Positions 32,914-41,802 of a stretch of DNA of 56,089 nucleotides are shown here, one piece after another. Source of the stretch: Alphaproteobacteria bacterium. GTDB lineage: Bacteria > Pseudomonadota > Alphaproteobacteria > Rhodobacterales > Rhodobacteraceae. Numbering within the stretch: position 1 is the first letter of the stretch; each line of letters starts with the position of its first letter. The notes under the pieces were generated by a model. The model had not been told where the DNA came from, did no database searches, and was given only the letters and a program-made list of their open reading frames with translations. A program made the translations under genes and the position numbers. The stretch is from assembly GCA_024280735.1 (NCBI GenBank), contig JAJRPO010000031.1, positions 1 to 56,089 on the forward strand. The letters run 5' to 3'.

Positions 32914-34197
32914 CTAAAACTTGGCTTTGCTGGCCTCTAAGGTATCCTCGAGTGTCCGCAGACCTGTTGTGCTCGCCGAAACCAGCACCGCCATATTGCC
33001 CGGTTTATGCTGGTTCTTGCGCATTTTAACATGGGCGTCCGGAATTTCGGCCCAAGGGAAAACCTCGGACATACAGGGGTCCAAACGGCGTTCCAGCATC
33101 AATTGGTTGGCCGCAGCCGCCTGTTTTAGGTGTGCAAAGTGAGAGCCTTGGATCCGTTTCTGGTTCATCCAGACATAACGCGCATCCATCGTCAGATTAT
33201 ACCCCGTGGTACCGGCACAAATCACCACCATACCGCCCTTTTTGCAGACAAATGTGGACACGGGAAAAGTCGCCTCGCCGGGGTGTTCAAACACCATATC
33301 GACGTTTTTGCCCTTGCCGGTAATCTCCCAAATTGCCTTGCCGAATTTGCGGACTTCCCCGAACCAAGCCTTATACTCGTCGGAATTCACCACCGGCAAT
33401 TGCCCCCAGCAATTGAAATCCTTGCGGTTAATCACACCCTTGGCGCCCAGCCCCATGACGAAATCACGCTTGTCCTCGTTGGAAATCACCCCGATTGCGT
33501 TGCCGCCCGCGGTATTAATCAACTGAATTGCAAATGAGCCTAAACCGCCTGACGCGCCCCAAACCAGCACGTTTTGCCCTGGTTTTAACTCATGCGGGTG
33601 ATGCCCGAACAACATCCGGTAGGCGGTCGCCAATGTCAGGGTATAACTGGCACTTTCTTCCCATGTCAGATGCTTGGGGCGGTGCATAACCTGCTGCGCC
33701 TGGACCCGCGTGAACTGGGCGAAAGACCCATCCGGCGTTTCATAGCCCCAAATCCGCTGGCTGGCAGAGAACATCGGATCACCGCCGTTACACTCCTCGT
33801 CGTCCCCGTCGTCCTGATTGCAATGAACCACAACTTCGTCACCAACTTTCCAGCGCTTAACCTTATCACCCACGGCCCAAACAATGCCGGAGGCGTCAGA
33901 CCCTGCAATGTGGTAATCTTGTTTGTGGATGTCAAAGGGCGATATGGGAATACCCAACCCTGCCCAAACGCCGTTGTAATTGACCCCGGCGGCCATCACA
34001 AAAATCAGCACATCCTGACTGTCCAGAACAGGTGTATCCACGACCTCTACCTGAAAAGACTGGTCCGGCTCTCCGTGCCGCTCGCGTCGAATGGCCCAAG
34101 CATACATCTGTTTAGGCACAAAGCCCATGGGCGGAATTTCACCGACCTCATAGAGGTCTTTTTCCGGGGCGTCGTATCCACCATCAAGAGGGGCCAT
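32914..34197 (-). CDS. ccr: crotonyl-CoA carboxylase/reductase
   Basis: The 427-residue MDR-superfamily enzyme converts crotonyl-CoA, CO2 and NADPH to ethylmalonyl-CoA, the key step of the ethylmalonyl-CoA pathway for acetate assimilation. DLYEVGEIPPMGFVPKQMYAWAIRRER-type blocks open the protein (EVGEIPPMGFVP), NYNGVWAGLG and GSDASGIVWAVGD follow, and LVWGASGGLGSFAIQL binds NADPH. FEHPGEATFPVS and the Asn/His region of the carboxylating type are kept. The ATG at 34197 (GGAG upstream) is preferred over a TTG two codons earlier. Confidence 0.94.
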   Translation of the reverse strand: MAPLDGGYDAPEKDLYEVGEIPPMGFVPKQMYAWAIRRERHGEPDQSFQVEVVDTPVLDSQDVLIFVMAAGVNYNGVWAGLGIPISPFDIHKQDYHIAGSDASGIVWAVGDKVKRWKVGDEVVVHCNQDDGDDEECNGGDPMFSASQRIWGYETPDGSFAQFTRVQAQQVMHRPKHLTWEESASYTLTLATAYRMLFGHHPHELKPGQNVLVWGASGGLGSFAIQLINTAGGNAIGVISNEDKRDFVMGLGAKGVINRKDFNCWGQLPVVNSDEYKAWFGEVRKFGKAIWEITGKGKNVDMVFEHPGEATFPVSTFVCKKGGMVVICAGTTGYNLTMDARYVWMNQKRIQGSHFAHLKQAAAANQLMLERRLDPCMSEVFPWAEIPDAHVKMRKNQHKPGNMAVLVSASTTGLRTLEDTLEASKAKF

Positions 34198-34312
34198 GGT
34201 CAATTCTCCTGTACAAACATGCTGTGCCGCGACTCATATCGCGTCTGTGTTAACAGGTGTTTGCACTTGCAGCATTAAAATCACAAGGGCAATAATCGTA
34301 AACTGCAAGGCC

Positions 34313-34345
34313 CCGTCGCGTAATTTAATTACGCGGCGGATTTTT
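34313..34345. terminator. strong hairpin with T tract between ppaC and ccr
   Basis: CCGTCGCGTAAT pairs with ATTACGCGGCGG around TTA, and ATTTTT follows on the plus strand. It lies just after the ppaC stop on the minus strand, which has no T tract. The orientation of its best activity is therefore opposite to the flanking genes. Confidence 0.6.
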
Positions 34346-34351
34346 CCAAAA

Positions 34352-35269
34352 TCAAACTTTCAAACTTGGAATGATTTGTTTCTTCCGCGATACCACGCCT
34401 GGTAGAACCACAGTGTCGCCGGATACAGTCACACCAAACGATTTCTCTGCGATGGTTTTCACCAGATCATTCGGGATCAACAGGGTGGCTTCCTCGTTCA
34501 GGATATCCACCACAAACAGCAAAACCTGATCTACAGAATCCTCGCTGGCCACGCTGCCCATGGTGTCCATCAAGCTGGCCTTGCGGTCCAAAACGATGGC
34601 AGGCGAGGTGGTTTCAAGAACCGATATGCGGAAGCCTTTGCCGCCAAACTCAAACTTCTTGCTGTCCATGCGCAGCAATTCAGCATCGGAAAACGCGGAG
34701 ACATCGGATTTTGCGGCAAACATATCAGCAGCCAGCGCCGCGATATCAATGCCCAGATCAGAGGCCAGCGATTCCGCACAGGCGCGATCCACGTCGGTGG
34801 TTGTCGGCGAACGAAATTCAAGCGTGTCGGAAATAATGCAGCTCAGCATCATGCCTTTGATTTCACGCGGGGCGCGGGCCAGATCGTCGCCCATCAGCGA
34901 GGCTATAATCGTTGCGGTACACGCAACCGGGCGCACAGTGATGTTGATCGGCGCTTTGGTTTTGAGGCCGCCAACCAGCATGTGGTGATCGATGATTTCC
35001 ATGATATTGGCGTCGTTAATACTGGGGGGCAGTTCTGCCGGATTGTTGGTATCCACAATCACCACATCGTCGCCGGCTGTCACATCGGCAATTATCTCGG
35101 GCTTATCAAATCCCCATTGCGCCAGTACAAAAGTCGCCTCGGTATTGGGTTCACCCAACAGCTTTGGCGTGGCGGGGGTGCCTTTGATTTCATTCAGATA
35201 CCAGCTCCAGACAATTGCGGAACCGGTGGCGTCGGTATCGGGGGCCAGATGGCCAAAAACTTGGATCAT
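34352..35269 (-). CDS. ppaC: manganese-dependent inorganic pyrophosphatase
   Basis: The 305-residue DHH-family enzyme splits pyrophosphate to two phosphates. GHLAPDTDA provides His7, Asp11 and Asp13, VIVDTNN the next Asp, and IIDHHML the DHH motif. The C-terminal DHHA2 domain ends in SRKKQIIP, with the substrate-binding Arg-Lys-Lys. The length is typical of family II enzymes. These are less common in proteobacteria than family I. Confidence 0.92.
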   Translation of the reverse strand: MIQVFGHLAPDTDATGSAIVWSWYLNEIKGTPATPKLLGEPNTEATFVLAQWGFDKPEIIADVTAGDDVVIVDTNNPAELPPSINDANIMEIIDHHMLVGGLKTKAPINITVRPVACTATIIASLMGDDLARAPREIKGMMLSCIISDTLEFRSPTTTDVDRACAESLASDLGIDIAALAADMFAAKSDVSAFSDAELLRMDSKKFEFGGKGFRISVLETTSPAIVLDRKASLMDTMGSVASEDSVDQVLLFVVDILNEEATLLIPNDLVKTIAEKSFGVTVSGDTVVLPGVVSRKKQIIPSLKV

Positions 35270-35356
35270 AGTATTGCTCGCCTAGGGGTGATTTGGTTTC
35301 AGCGGCCCTTATAGGGGGCGAAACGCTGTCTGTCACGACCCCAAAACGCATAACTG

Positions 35357-36748
35357 CTATTCGCCTGAGGGATGTAAATGGGCGATGGTATTGGCGTAAT
35401 ATCTAATTAAATTGGCTTCTTTGGGGTTAATCTCAAACAGATTTTCCCCCTCAATCAACATATGGCGCAGGGTCATATGTTCGATGCCGCTCTCGATTGC
35501 GGCGCCGTGATTTTCCGGCAGGATATGGGTGTAGGCCCCATTTTCCAGCAAGTTCGCCAGCTCGGTTTTGGCTTTGTTAACCAGATCAGTCTTGGAAATA
35601 GATGGCTCTGCGTGGGTGCCAAGCACGGATGCCAGCAGACTGACGGGCAGAATTGGTACAGATTTTCCGACCTCTACCATGATCTTGTCGCCCAGATTTC
35701 GGGTCATATCCTCAAAACTGCCTGATGTGTCGGTCTCGATAAACTCGCGGATCGAAAGAGGATGGCCAAAGCTGACGCTGGCATAGCCAAAACGATGAAA
35801 CTTGCCGCGCAGACGCATTACAATATGGTTGCCGATAAAATACAGCGCGCCCCAGATTTTTTGGCCAAAATTCGCCCGCTCCACCCCGGCAGAGGCCAGT
35901 AAAACCCGATCCTCCAGCACGCGGTCATAGTTCAGGCCGACCGGCACAAAAACCACGTCGCGGTCACTCTCTGGATCAAATCCCGCCACGATATAAGACA
36001 GCAGCCCCAGTTTCGCAGGCAATAATTCGCCGCGCCGTGTTAGCCCGCCCTCGGGAAAAACCGCCTGTGCCACGCCGCCTTCGGTTGCCATTTGCACGTA
36101 GCGCGCCAGCACGCGGCGATACAGTTGGTTGCGGGATTTGCGGCGGATGAAATACGCCCCCATTGAGCTGATGATTTGCTTTAACGGCCAGATCCGCGCC
36201 CATTCCCCGACCGCATAAGCCAGCGCAGAACGCCGTGCTGCCAGGTATGTTACCAGCACGTAATCCATGTTCGAGCGGTGATTCATCACAAAAACCACAG
36301 TTGCCTTGGGGTCAATCGTGTCCAGTGCCCCCTCATCCAGATACCCCAAGCGCACATGGTACAGCTTTTTGGACAGCCAGCGCGACAGCCTTGTACCCAG
36401 TGAAAAATAGGCGAAGGCAGAAAAGGAGGGCACGATTTCGCGGGCGTAAAGTTCGGCCCGGCCAGCCGCCACTTGGTAGGGCACGTCTTCCGCCTCCATG
36501 TGGTCCAAAATCGCCTGAATGATTTTAGGATCATGGGCGAGGCGATCCACCATAATACGCCGTTTGGTCAGCTTGAAAGGCGGGATTTCCAGTGATAGTT
36601 TTTGGTTTAGCTTGCCAATCACTGTGTTGAAACGGCGGCGCAGATACCAGCTGACGGAGGGAACGAGAATGCGGTCTACAAGACCTGCCAGAGCGAGCAA
36701 TCCGGCGATCCAAACAATCCAGACCGGAATTTCTATTGTATTAAACAT
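35357..36748 (-). CDS. PlsB-like glycerol-3-phosphate/lysophosphatidate acyltransferase
   Basis: The 463-residue membrane-associated protein has an N-terminal membrane segment (IPVWIVWIAGLLALAGLV). The acyltransferase motif I NHRSNMDYV supplies the catalytic His-x4-Asp, and FPEGGLTRRGELLPAK is motif III. VFVPVGLNYDRVLEDR is motif IV. It is much shorter than E. coli PlsB, lacking its large N-terminal domain. It probably takes part in phospholipid synthesis. An alternative is a lysophosphatidate or storage-lipid acyltransferase. Confidence 0.77.
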   Translation of the reverse strand: MFNTIEIPVWIVWIAGLLALAGLVDRILVPSVSWYLRRRFNTVIGKLNQKLSLEIPPFKLTKRRIMVDRLAHDPKIIQAILDHMEAEDVPYQVAAGRAELYAREIVPSFSAFAYFSLGTRLSRWLSKKLYHVRLGYLDEGALDTIDPKATVVFVMNHRSNMDYVLVTYLAARRSALAYAVGEWARIWPLKQIISSMGAYFIRRKSRNQLYRRVLARYVQMATEGGVAQAVFPEGGLTRRGELLPAKLGLLSYIVAGFDPESDRDVVFVPVGLNYDRVLEDRVLLASAGVERANFGQKIWGALYFIGNHIVMRLRGKFHRFGYASVSFGHPLSIREFIETDTSGSFEDMTRNLGDKIMVEVGKSVPILPVSLLASVLGTHAEPSISKTDLVNKAKTELANLLENGAYTHILPENHGAAIESGIEHMTLRHMLIEGENLFEINPKEANLIRYYANTIAHLHPSGE

Positions 36749-36797
36749 CTCCAGACTGTGACCCTGTTAAGGGGCCACGTCCAGTGAAATTTCAAAT

Positions 36798-37244
36798 TCA
36801 GCCAGCCAGTGAAGCGGCCTTTTGGCGGCACAGGGCGCTATCTTTGTCGCTAACCCCCAGAAAACTCACGACCATTCGGATCAACCGGTCTTCCATATGG
36901 TCACGTTCGCCGTCCGCCAAGGCCACCTGCCATAGGGCTTCTACGACTGTGCGGCGATCTTCATAGGGCACTGCGTCTTTTATTGCGCGGGTGAAACGCA
37001 CGGTGTCCGGTGCCTTGACCTCCAACTCTTCCGCCTCGGCTTGCAAGGTTTTTGCCTCTGCGCTGCTTAACCCGTAACGGGTTTCCAACACGGCCTTAAT
37101 CGCGGCAACTTCGCTGGCGTCATATTGATCGTCAGCGCGGGCAACCCGCACCAGCAAGGCGGCCAAAGCAATGCGCCCGTCTGACGGGCTAAGGGGGGTG
37201 TCTTTGGGCGGGTTTCGCAGGAATTTTAACAGGGAATCGAGCAT
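36798..37244 (-). CDS. TerB-like protein
   Basis: The 148-residue, mostly helical, acidic protein has a TerB-family domain: LAALLVRVARADDQYDASEVAAIKAVL and VVEALWQVALADGERDHMEDRLIRMV form the two halves, each with an acidic, possibly metal-binding, loop (ADDQYD, ADGERD). It overlaps the GST gene stop by one base (TGATG), so the two are coupled. No other tellurite-resistance gene is near. The family label does not prove tellurite resistance. Confidence 0.8.
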   Translation of the reverse strand: MLDSLLKFLRNPPKDTPLSPSDGRIALAALLVRVARADDQYDASEVAAIKAVLETRYGLSSAEAKTLQAEAEELEVKAPDTVRFTRAIKDAVPYEDRRTVVEALWQVALADGERDHMEDRLIRMVVSFLGVSDKDSALCRQKAASLAG

Positions 37245-37948
37245 CAGTCAGCCTTGGTTTTGAACAGAATTTTCTGCGCTTCTTTGGATGTCGGGGCTTG
37301 TCGCATATCCGCCGCCACATCGCGCCCTTTAAACAGGGCGGGGCGTGCTTTGCAACGGTCCAGCCACAATTTCATATTTGGGAATTTGGTGATGTCTTGT
37401 TCTTGGCGTTCCCACAGGCAGGCCCAGGACCAAATGGCCATATCTGCGATAGAATAGTCACCGCAAATAAAATCGCGCCCCTCCAGCCGCCGATTTAGCA
37501 CACCATACAGCCGCCCAGTTTCCGCGCGGTACCGATCTTGCGCATAAGGCAACACCTGCGGCGGGTCCATTAACGGCGCATAGGTCAGGAAATGATGCGT
37601 TTGTCCGGCCATCGGCCCTAGGCCACCCATCTGCCACATCAACCATTCGTCAATCTCGACCCGCTCGCGCTCCGAGTTGCCATAGAACTTGCCTGTCTTG
37701 CGCGCCAGATATTGCAGAATCGCCCCGCTCTCGAATACTGAAATCGGTTTGCCATCCGGCCCGTCGGGATCAACAATTGCTGGCATCCGGTTATTGGGCG
37801 CTATTTTCAGGAAATCCGGCTCAAACTGTTCGCCTTTGCCGATGTTCACCAGCTTAACTGTATAAGGCAGGCTCATTTCCTCCAAAGCTATGGAAATTTT
37901 CCAGCCGTTGGGTGTGGGCCAATAATACAGCTCTATCGGTTCTTGCAT
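37244..37948 (-). CDS. Ure2p/YfcG-like glutathione S-transferase
   Basis: The 234-residue protein has an N-terminal thioredoxin fold (IELYYWPTPNGWKISIALEE) with NRMPAIVDPDG and FESGAILQYL at the glutathione site. A helical C-terminal domain follows (WLMWQMGGLGPMAGQ, ICGDYSIADMAIWSW). The TPNGWK motif is that of the YfcG/YghU group, which has disulfide-bond reductase activity in E. coli. It is followed directly by the TerB-like gene. Confidence 0.88.
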   Translation of the reverse strand: MQEPIELYYWPTPNGWKISIALEEMSLPYTVKLVNIGKGEQFEPDFLKIAPNNRMPAIVDPDGPDGKPISVFESGAILQYLARKTGKFYGNSERERVEIDEWLMWQMGGLGPMAGQTHHFLTYAPLMDPPQVLPYAQDRYRAETGRLYGVLNRRLEGRDFICGDYSIADMAIWSWACLWERQEQDITKFPNMKLWLDRCKARPALFKGRDVAADMRQAPTSKEAQKILFKTKAD

Positions 37949-38000
37949 GTGAATCCTCCCTTTGCGTTAACTTGGCACATCTGTAGGGGAGGGCAAGGGG

Positions 38001-38852
38001 TTATCGCACCCTTGGTGTTCTAACGGGGATCAGCGAGAGGGGGCCAGGGATTGCTGCCCCCAACAGGTTACGCATTTCTGAAATATCCGTTTGTCCGCGG
38101 TCACGCAAAAACACGGCTTCCAGCTGGGCAATCAACGCAGGCTTTTTAACGCCTTGTTTCAGGTCGAGCAGTTTATCGCAAACCGCCGTTAATGGATGGC
38201 GCACCGCAGGGCGGTCCAGCCGTATGTCCACCCAATTTCCCCGCGGAAAGGCGAAGCCCTTACAGAGCAATCCATCCGCAGGCCCGGGCCGCGGCCCAAA
38301 GTGGTGCATTATTCGGTGGAACAGCAAGGTCTTTTCCGTTGTTACATTGTAAAATGCCATGTTGCGCGCGGCTGGCGCTGTCAATGCCAGCAAGGTAATC
38401 GCCGAAAATTCAACCGCTGCCAAACCAACCAATCGCGCCAGATTACTGTGCTGCAACAACGGCAAGGCCTGCAAACCAACCCTTGCGCCCAGAGAGTGCG
38501 CCAACAGGTCAATCGGCCTGTCCGGTGCCAACTCCCCCAACAGATTTATCAGCCAAGCAAGGGCAGGGGCCGCATTTCCCGCATCAAAATACAACTGATT
38601 AACATCCGGCAAAGCCCCGAAAAATCGCGCCGTTGCAGGCCAGTTTAGCGTGATTGCCAGCCCAACCTGCTGGCGTGCCTGTGCCAGCACGTCCGGGTGC
38701 GGCCAATCCTGATGCCCATGCACATAAATCACAATCGGCGCTCCAGCGGGTAAGTCAGCCAGTGCCGGTTCCAGTGTATGGCGCAAATCGCGGCGCGGCC
38801 ATTTGGGGTTCACCACCTGATTGCCACGCACATTTACCTGTATGACTGCCAT
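38001..38852 (-). CDS. alpha/beta hydrolase (lipase-like)
   Basis: The start at the ATG ending at 38852 gives 283 residues. IVIYVHGHQD is the oxyanion-loop strand, and LLAHSLGARVGLQAL contains the nucleophile elbow (A-H-S-L-G) with Ser as nucleophile. The fold fits DUF900-like or general lipase-type hydrolases. There is no signal peptide. The substrate is unknown. No operon partner is evident. Confidence 0.75.
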   Translation of the reverse strand: MAVIQVNVRGNQVVNPKWPRRDLRHTLEPALADLPAGAPIVIYVHGHQDWPHPDVLAQARQQVGLAITLNWPATARFFGALPDVNQLYFDAGNAAPALAWLINLLGELAPDRPIDLLAHSLGARVGLQALPLLQHSNLARLVGLAAVEFSAITLLALTAPAARNMAFYNVTTEKTLLFHRIMHHFGPRPGPADGLLCKGFAFPRGNWVDIRLDRPAVRHPLTAVCDKLLDLKQGVKKPALIAQLEAVFLRDRGQTDISEMRNLLGAAIPGPLSLIPVRTPRVR

Positions 38853-38986
38853 GTTCCAACCCTTTGTTCTGCCCGTGGTTACTGGCATAAATCAGCCGGA
38901 TTACGATTTCATGAACCCGCGCCAAAAAATTGCCATGTTTTTAGTTGCGGGAATTGACCTGCGCAGCTGTTTCCCTTATTCAATCC

Positions 38987-39040
38987 CCGTGGCGATTTGA
39001 AACCGGATTGTGGGCCACGTTAAAATTCCACTAAAAGGTC
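38987..39040 (+). promoter_or_regulatory. SAM-II riboswitch upstream of metZ
   Basis: CGTGGC (38988-38993) pairs with GCCACG (39014-39019) as P1. The conserved GATTTG follows the 5' arm, CCGGATTG lies in the loop, and TTAAAA..CCACTAAAAGG forms the 3' pseudoknot strand. This is the SAM-II pattern seen before met genes in alphaproteobacteria. A terminator hairpin follows 14 bases later. High SAM should lower metZ expression. Confidence 0.82.
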
Positions 39041-39054
39041 GCGGGCAATAATGC

Positions 39055-39085
39055 ACCCCGATCGTTTTCACGGTTGGGGTTTTTT
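39055..39085 (+). terminator. intrinsic terminator in the metZ leader
   Basis: ACCCCGATCG (39055-39064) pairs with CGGTTGGGGT (39071-39080) around TTTTCA and runs into TTTTTT. It lies between the SAM-II aptamer and the metZ start, which suits transcriptional attenuation. Confidence 0.85.
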
Positions 39086-39115
39086 ATTGGGCCACGCGCC
39101 TTGAAAGGATATGAT

Positions 39116-40294
39116 ATGGAAAACTGGAACGCAAAGACCAAACTGGTACACGCAGGCACCAAACGCAGCCAATACGGCGAGCTGTCGGAAGCAATTTTCC
39201 TGACGCAAGGTTTTGTCTATGACAGCGCTGAACAGGCCGAGGCCCGTTTTGTTGAATGCGGTGACGACGAATACATCTATGCCCGTTACGGCAATCCAAC
39301 TGTCGCCATGTTCGAGGAACGCATCGCCGCGTTAGAAGAATGCGAGGCAGGTTTTGCCACTGCCTCTGGTATGGCGGCGGTCAACGGGGCGTTAATGGCC
39401 TCGCTGAAAGCGGGCGATCACGTGGTTTCTGCCCGCGCGTTATTTGGATCTTGCCTCTATATCCTAGAGGATATCCTGCCCCGTTTCGGTGTAGAGGTCA
39501 CTTTTGTTGACGGTACAGACCTCGACGCATGGCGTGCCGCCTATCGCCCCAATACCAAAGTCTGTTTTCTGGAGGCAATCTCCAACCCGACACTGGAAGT
39601 CATCGACATTACCGGGGTTTCCGAAATTGCCCATGAATTCGGGGCACGGGTTATCGTGGACAATGTTTTTGCCACCCCGATTTTCCAACGCTCTCTGGCG
39701 CTTGGGGCGGATGTGGTGATTTATTCCACCACCAAACACATAGACGGGCAGGGCCGATGCCTTGGCGGCGTGGTGCTGGGGGATCGTGAATTCATCCGCG
39801 GCCCGCTAGAGGCATTTCTAAAGCATACAGGGGCGGCGATGAGTCCGTTTAACGCCTGGGTGATGCTCAAAGGTCTGGAAACCCTGCAACTGCGCTGTGA
39901 AGAACAGGCGCGGACGTGCAACACGTTGGTTCAGGCGCTGGCAGGTCACGATAAACTGGCCCGCGTGATTTATCCGTTTGCCGATGACCACGCGCAACAG
40001 GCGCTGGCCAAGAAACAGATGACGGCTGGCGGTACAGTGATTTCACTTGAAATCAAAGGTGGGCAGGGGGCTGCGTTTCGTTTCCTGAATGCGCTTCAGA
40101 TTGTGATTATCTCCAACAATCTTGGTGATGCCAAAAGCCTTGTAACTCACCCCGCCACGACAACCCATCAACGCTTGTCGCCGGAGTTGCGCGCCTCGCT
40201 GGGAATTACCGATGGTCTGGTGCGGGTGTCCATCGGGCTGGAAGATAGCGCTGATCTTGCCGCAGATATAGTGCAAGCGCTGGAAGCGATTTAG
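39116..40294 (+). CDS. metZ: O-succinylhomoserine sulfhydrylase
   Basis: The 392-residue PLP enzyme makes homocysteine directly from O-succinylhomoserine and sulfide. GFVYDSAEQAEARF and YARYGNPTV open the family pattern, STTKHIDGQGRCLGG holds the PLP lysine and is diagnostic of MetZ, and TTHQRLSPELRASLGI closes it. GAAAGGA precedes the ATG at 39116. A SAM-II riboswitch with terminator sits in the leader. The sulfide is supplied by the cys operon at 15-18 kb. Confidence 0.93.
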   Translation: MENWNAKTKLVHAGTKRSQYGELSEAIFLTQGFVYDSAEQAEARFVECGDDEYIYARYGNPTVAMFEERIAALEECEAGFATASGMAAVNGALMASLKAGDHVVSARALFGSCLYILEDILPRFGVEVTFVDGTDLDAWRAAYRPNTKVCFLEAISNPTLEVIDITGVSEIAHEFGARVIVDNVFATPIFQRSLALGADVVIYSTTKHIDGQGRCLGGVVLGDREFIRGPLEAFLKHTGAAMSPFNAWVMLKGLETLQLRCEEQARTCNTLVQALAGHDKLARVIYPFADDHAQQALAKKQMTAGGTVISLEIKGGQGAAFRFLNALQIVIISNNLGDAKSLVTHPATTTHQRLSPELRASLGITDGLVRVSIGLEDSADLAADIVQALEAI

Positions 40295-40536
40295 CCCGCC
40301 AAAGCATATTTCGCGATACCATAGACATACAGAACGCTGAACAAGATATTAATGTATTTTAGCTGGCGTTCTGTATGCAGCCACGCGCAATAAATCCAGA
40401 TCATGCAGAACGGCAGGCCCAGCAGCATCGGCCAGGGGTGCCAATTTTGCACGATGGCAATTGTGGAGGCCAAGCCCAGCACAAGGGCCAGCCATTTTAA
40501 TTGTTGTTCATACTGCGCAAGTGAACGGAATCGCAT
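40291..40536 (-). CDS. small membrane protein of unknown function
   Basis: The start at the ATG ending at 40536, with TCGGAG upstream, gives 81 residues. A short N-terminal cytoplasmic helix is followed by three hydrophobic segments (WLALVLGLASTIAIV, WPMLLGLPFCMIWIYCAWL, YINILFSVLYVYGIAKYAL). Its stop overlaps the convergent metZ stop by four bases. I recognise no named family. Confidence 0.6.
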   Translation of the reverse strand: MRFRSLAQYEQQLKWLALVLGLASTIAIVQNWHPWPMLLGLPFCMIWIYCAWLHTERQLKYINILFSVLYVYGIAKYALAG

Positions 40537-40748
40537 ATTGGCTCCGAAGGTTTCAAATTTTGGGGAAAGCGAAAATATCACTTTGCAATTGACTAACACA
40601 GGGGGGCGTAATGTCAATTCCCGGCCAAAGTGTTTCGTCACAGACTGTATTTTGGGCGTCTATTGCTCGCGAATTGTCGCAACCCTCTATCCTTTTCGCA
40701 AATCCGCGCCATATAATACCCTTCAACGGTTTAACCAAGGGGGCATTC

Positions 40749-41729
40749 ATGACCATTCATGACCCAGCTATTGAGACCGAAACCCGCCAGTCCGGCGTGT
40801 TGTCTCGTGATTATCCAGACGGTTTTGTTGCCGACAAAGCCTATATCAAAACCCTGCCAGACCTGCAAAACGGGCCTTCCAGCTTAATTCGTGGCTCCAA
40901 AGCGGCGATTCAGCATGTGGGGATCTCTAATTTCCGCCTGCCGGTTCAATTTCACAGCCGCGACGGGGCTGACCTGACCTTGGAGGCGGCGATTACCGGT
41001 ACTGTCTCGCTTGATGCTAATAAAAAGGGCATCAACATGAGCCGGATCATGCGGTCCTTTTACAAACACGCAGAGAGCATTTTTAGCTTTGATGTGATGG
41101 ATGCGGCACTGGCTGACTATGTTAATGATCTGGACAGCTTTGATGCGCGCTTGCAAATGCGCCTGTCCTTTCCGATGCGAAAGCAATCCTTGCGCTCTGG
41201 TCTTTCAGGCTATCAATATTACGATCTGGCACTGGAAACAACGCGTGTTGGCGATCAGCGCACCAGAATAATGCACCTAGATTATGTCTATTCCTCTACC
41301 TGCCCTTGTTCGCTTGAACTCGCCGAACATGCCCGCGAGACCCGTGGGCAACTGGCAACCCCGCATTCGCAACGCTCGGTCGCGCGGATTTCCGTGCAGG
41401 TTTTGCCCGGCGATATTCTGTGGTTCGAGGATTTGGTTGATCTGTGCATCAAGGCGGTGCCCACCGAAACCCAAGTCATGGTGAAGCGCGAAGATGAACA
41501 GGCGTTTGCCGAGCTTAATGCCGCCAACCCGATATTTGTCGAAGACGCTGCGCGCCTGTTCTATCAACAGCTCACAGCCGACCCGCGCATTGGCGATTTC
41601 AGGATTGTCGCCAGCCATCAAGAGAGCCTGCACAGCCATGATGCCATTTCGGTTTTGACCGAAGGGGAAATGTTTGCCGTGAACAGCTTTGATCCAAGAT
41701 TGTTTGATACGTTGATCCATCGGGGGTGA
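40749..41729 (+). CDS. folE2: GTP cyclohydrolase FolE2 (type IB)
   Basis: The 326-residue enzyme makes dihydroneopterin triphosphate for folate. VGISNFRLPVQF, INMSRIMRSF, SSTCPCSLELAEHA with the metal-site cysteine, and PHSQRS are FolE2 blocks. AAGGGGG precedes the ATG at 40749. FolE2 can work without zinc and is often the zinc-starvation isozyme. No clear Zur box was seen upstream. A TATAAT at 40712-40717 may be its -10. Confidence 0.92.
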   Translation: MTIHDPAIETETRQSGVLSRDYPDGFVADKAYIKTLPDLQNGPSSLIRGSKAAIQHVGISNFRLPVQFHSRDGADLTLEAAITGTVSLDANKKGINMSRIMRSFYKHAESIFSFDVMDAALADYVNDLDSFDARLQMRLSFPMRKQSLRSGLSGYQYYDLALETTRVGDQRTRIMHLDYVYSSTCPCSLELAEHARETRGQLATPHSQRSVARISVQVLPGDILWFEDLVDLCIKAVPTETQVMVKREDEQAFAELNAANPIFVEDAARLFYQQLTADPRIGDFRIVASHQESLHSHDAISVLTEGEMFAVNSFDPRLFDTLIHRG

Positions 41730-41740
41730 CGCCAAAAAAA

Positions 41741-41778
41741 AAGATGCCTCCGGCGGGGATATTTAGAAGAACAAAGAA
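41741..41778. repeat. dispersed repeat, copy E (short form)
   Basis: On the plus strand GATGCCTCCGGCGGGGATAT is followed by TTAGAAGAACAAAGAA. It sits between the convergent folE2 and Slam-like genes. On the minus strand it runs into a nine-T tract (41742-41734), so it may also end transcription. Confidence 0.7.
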
Positions 41779-41802
41779 TGTAGAAGTGTTTTTTTCAAAT
41801 GG

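Noticed and set aside
36798-37244. Tellurite resistance locus
   Set aside because: Only a lone TerB-like domain is present, with no terZ/C/D genes, so a tellurite phenotype is not supported.
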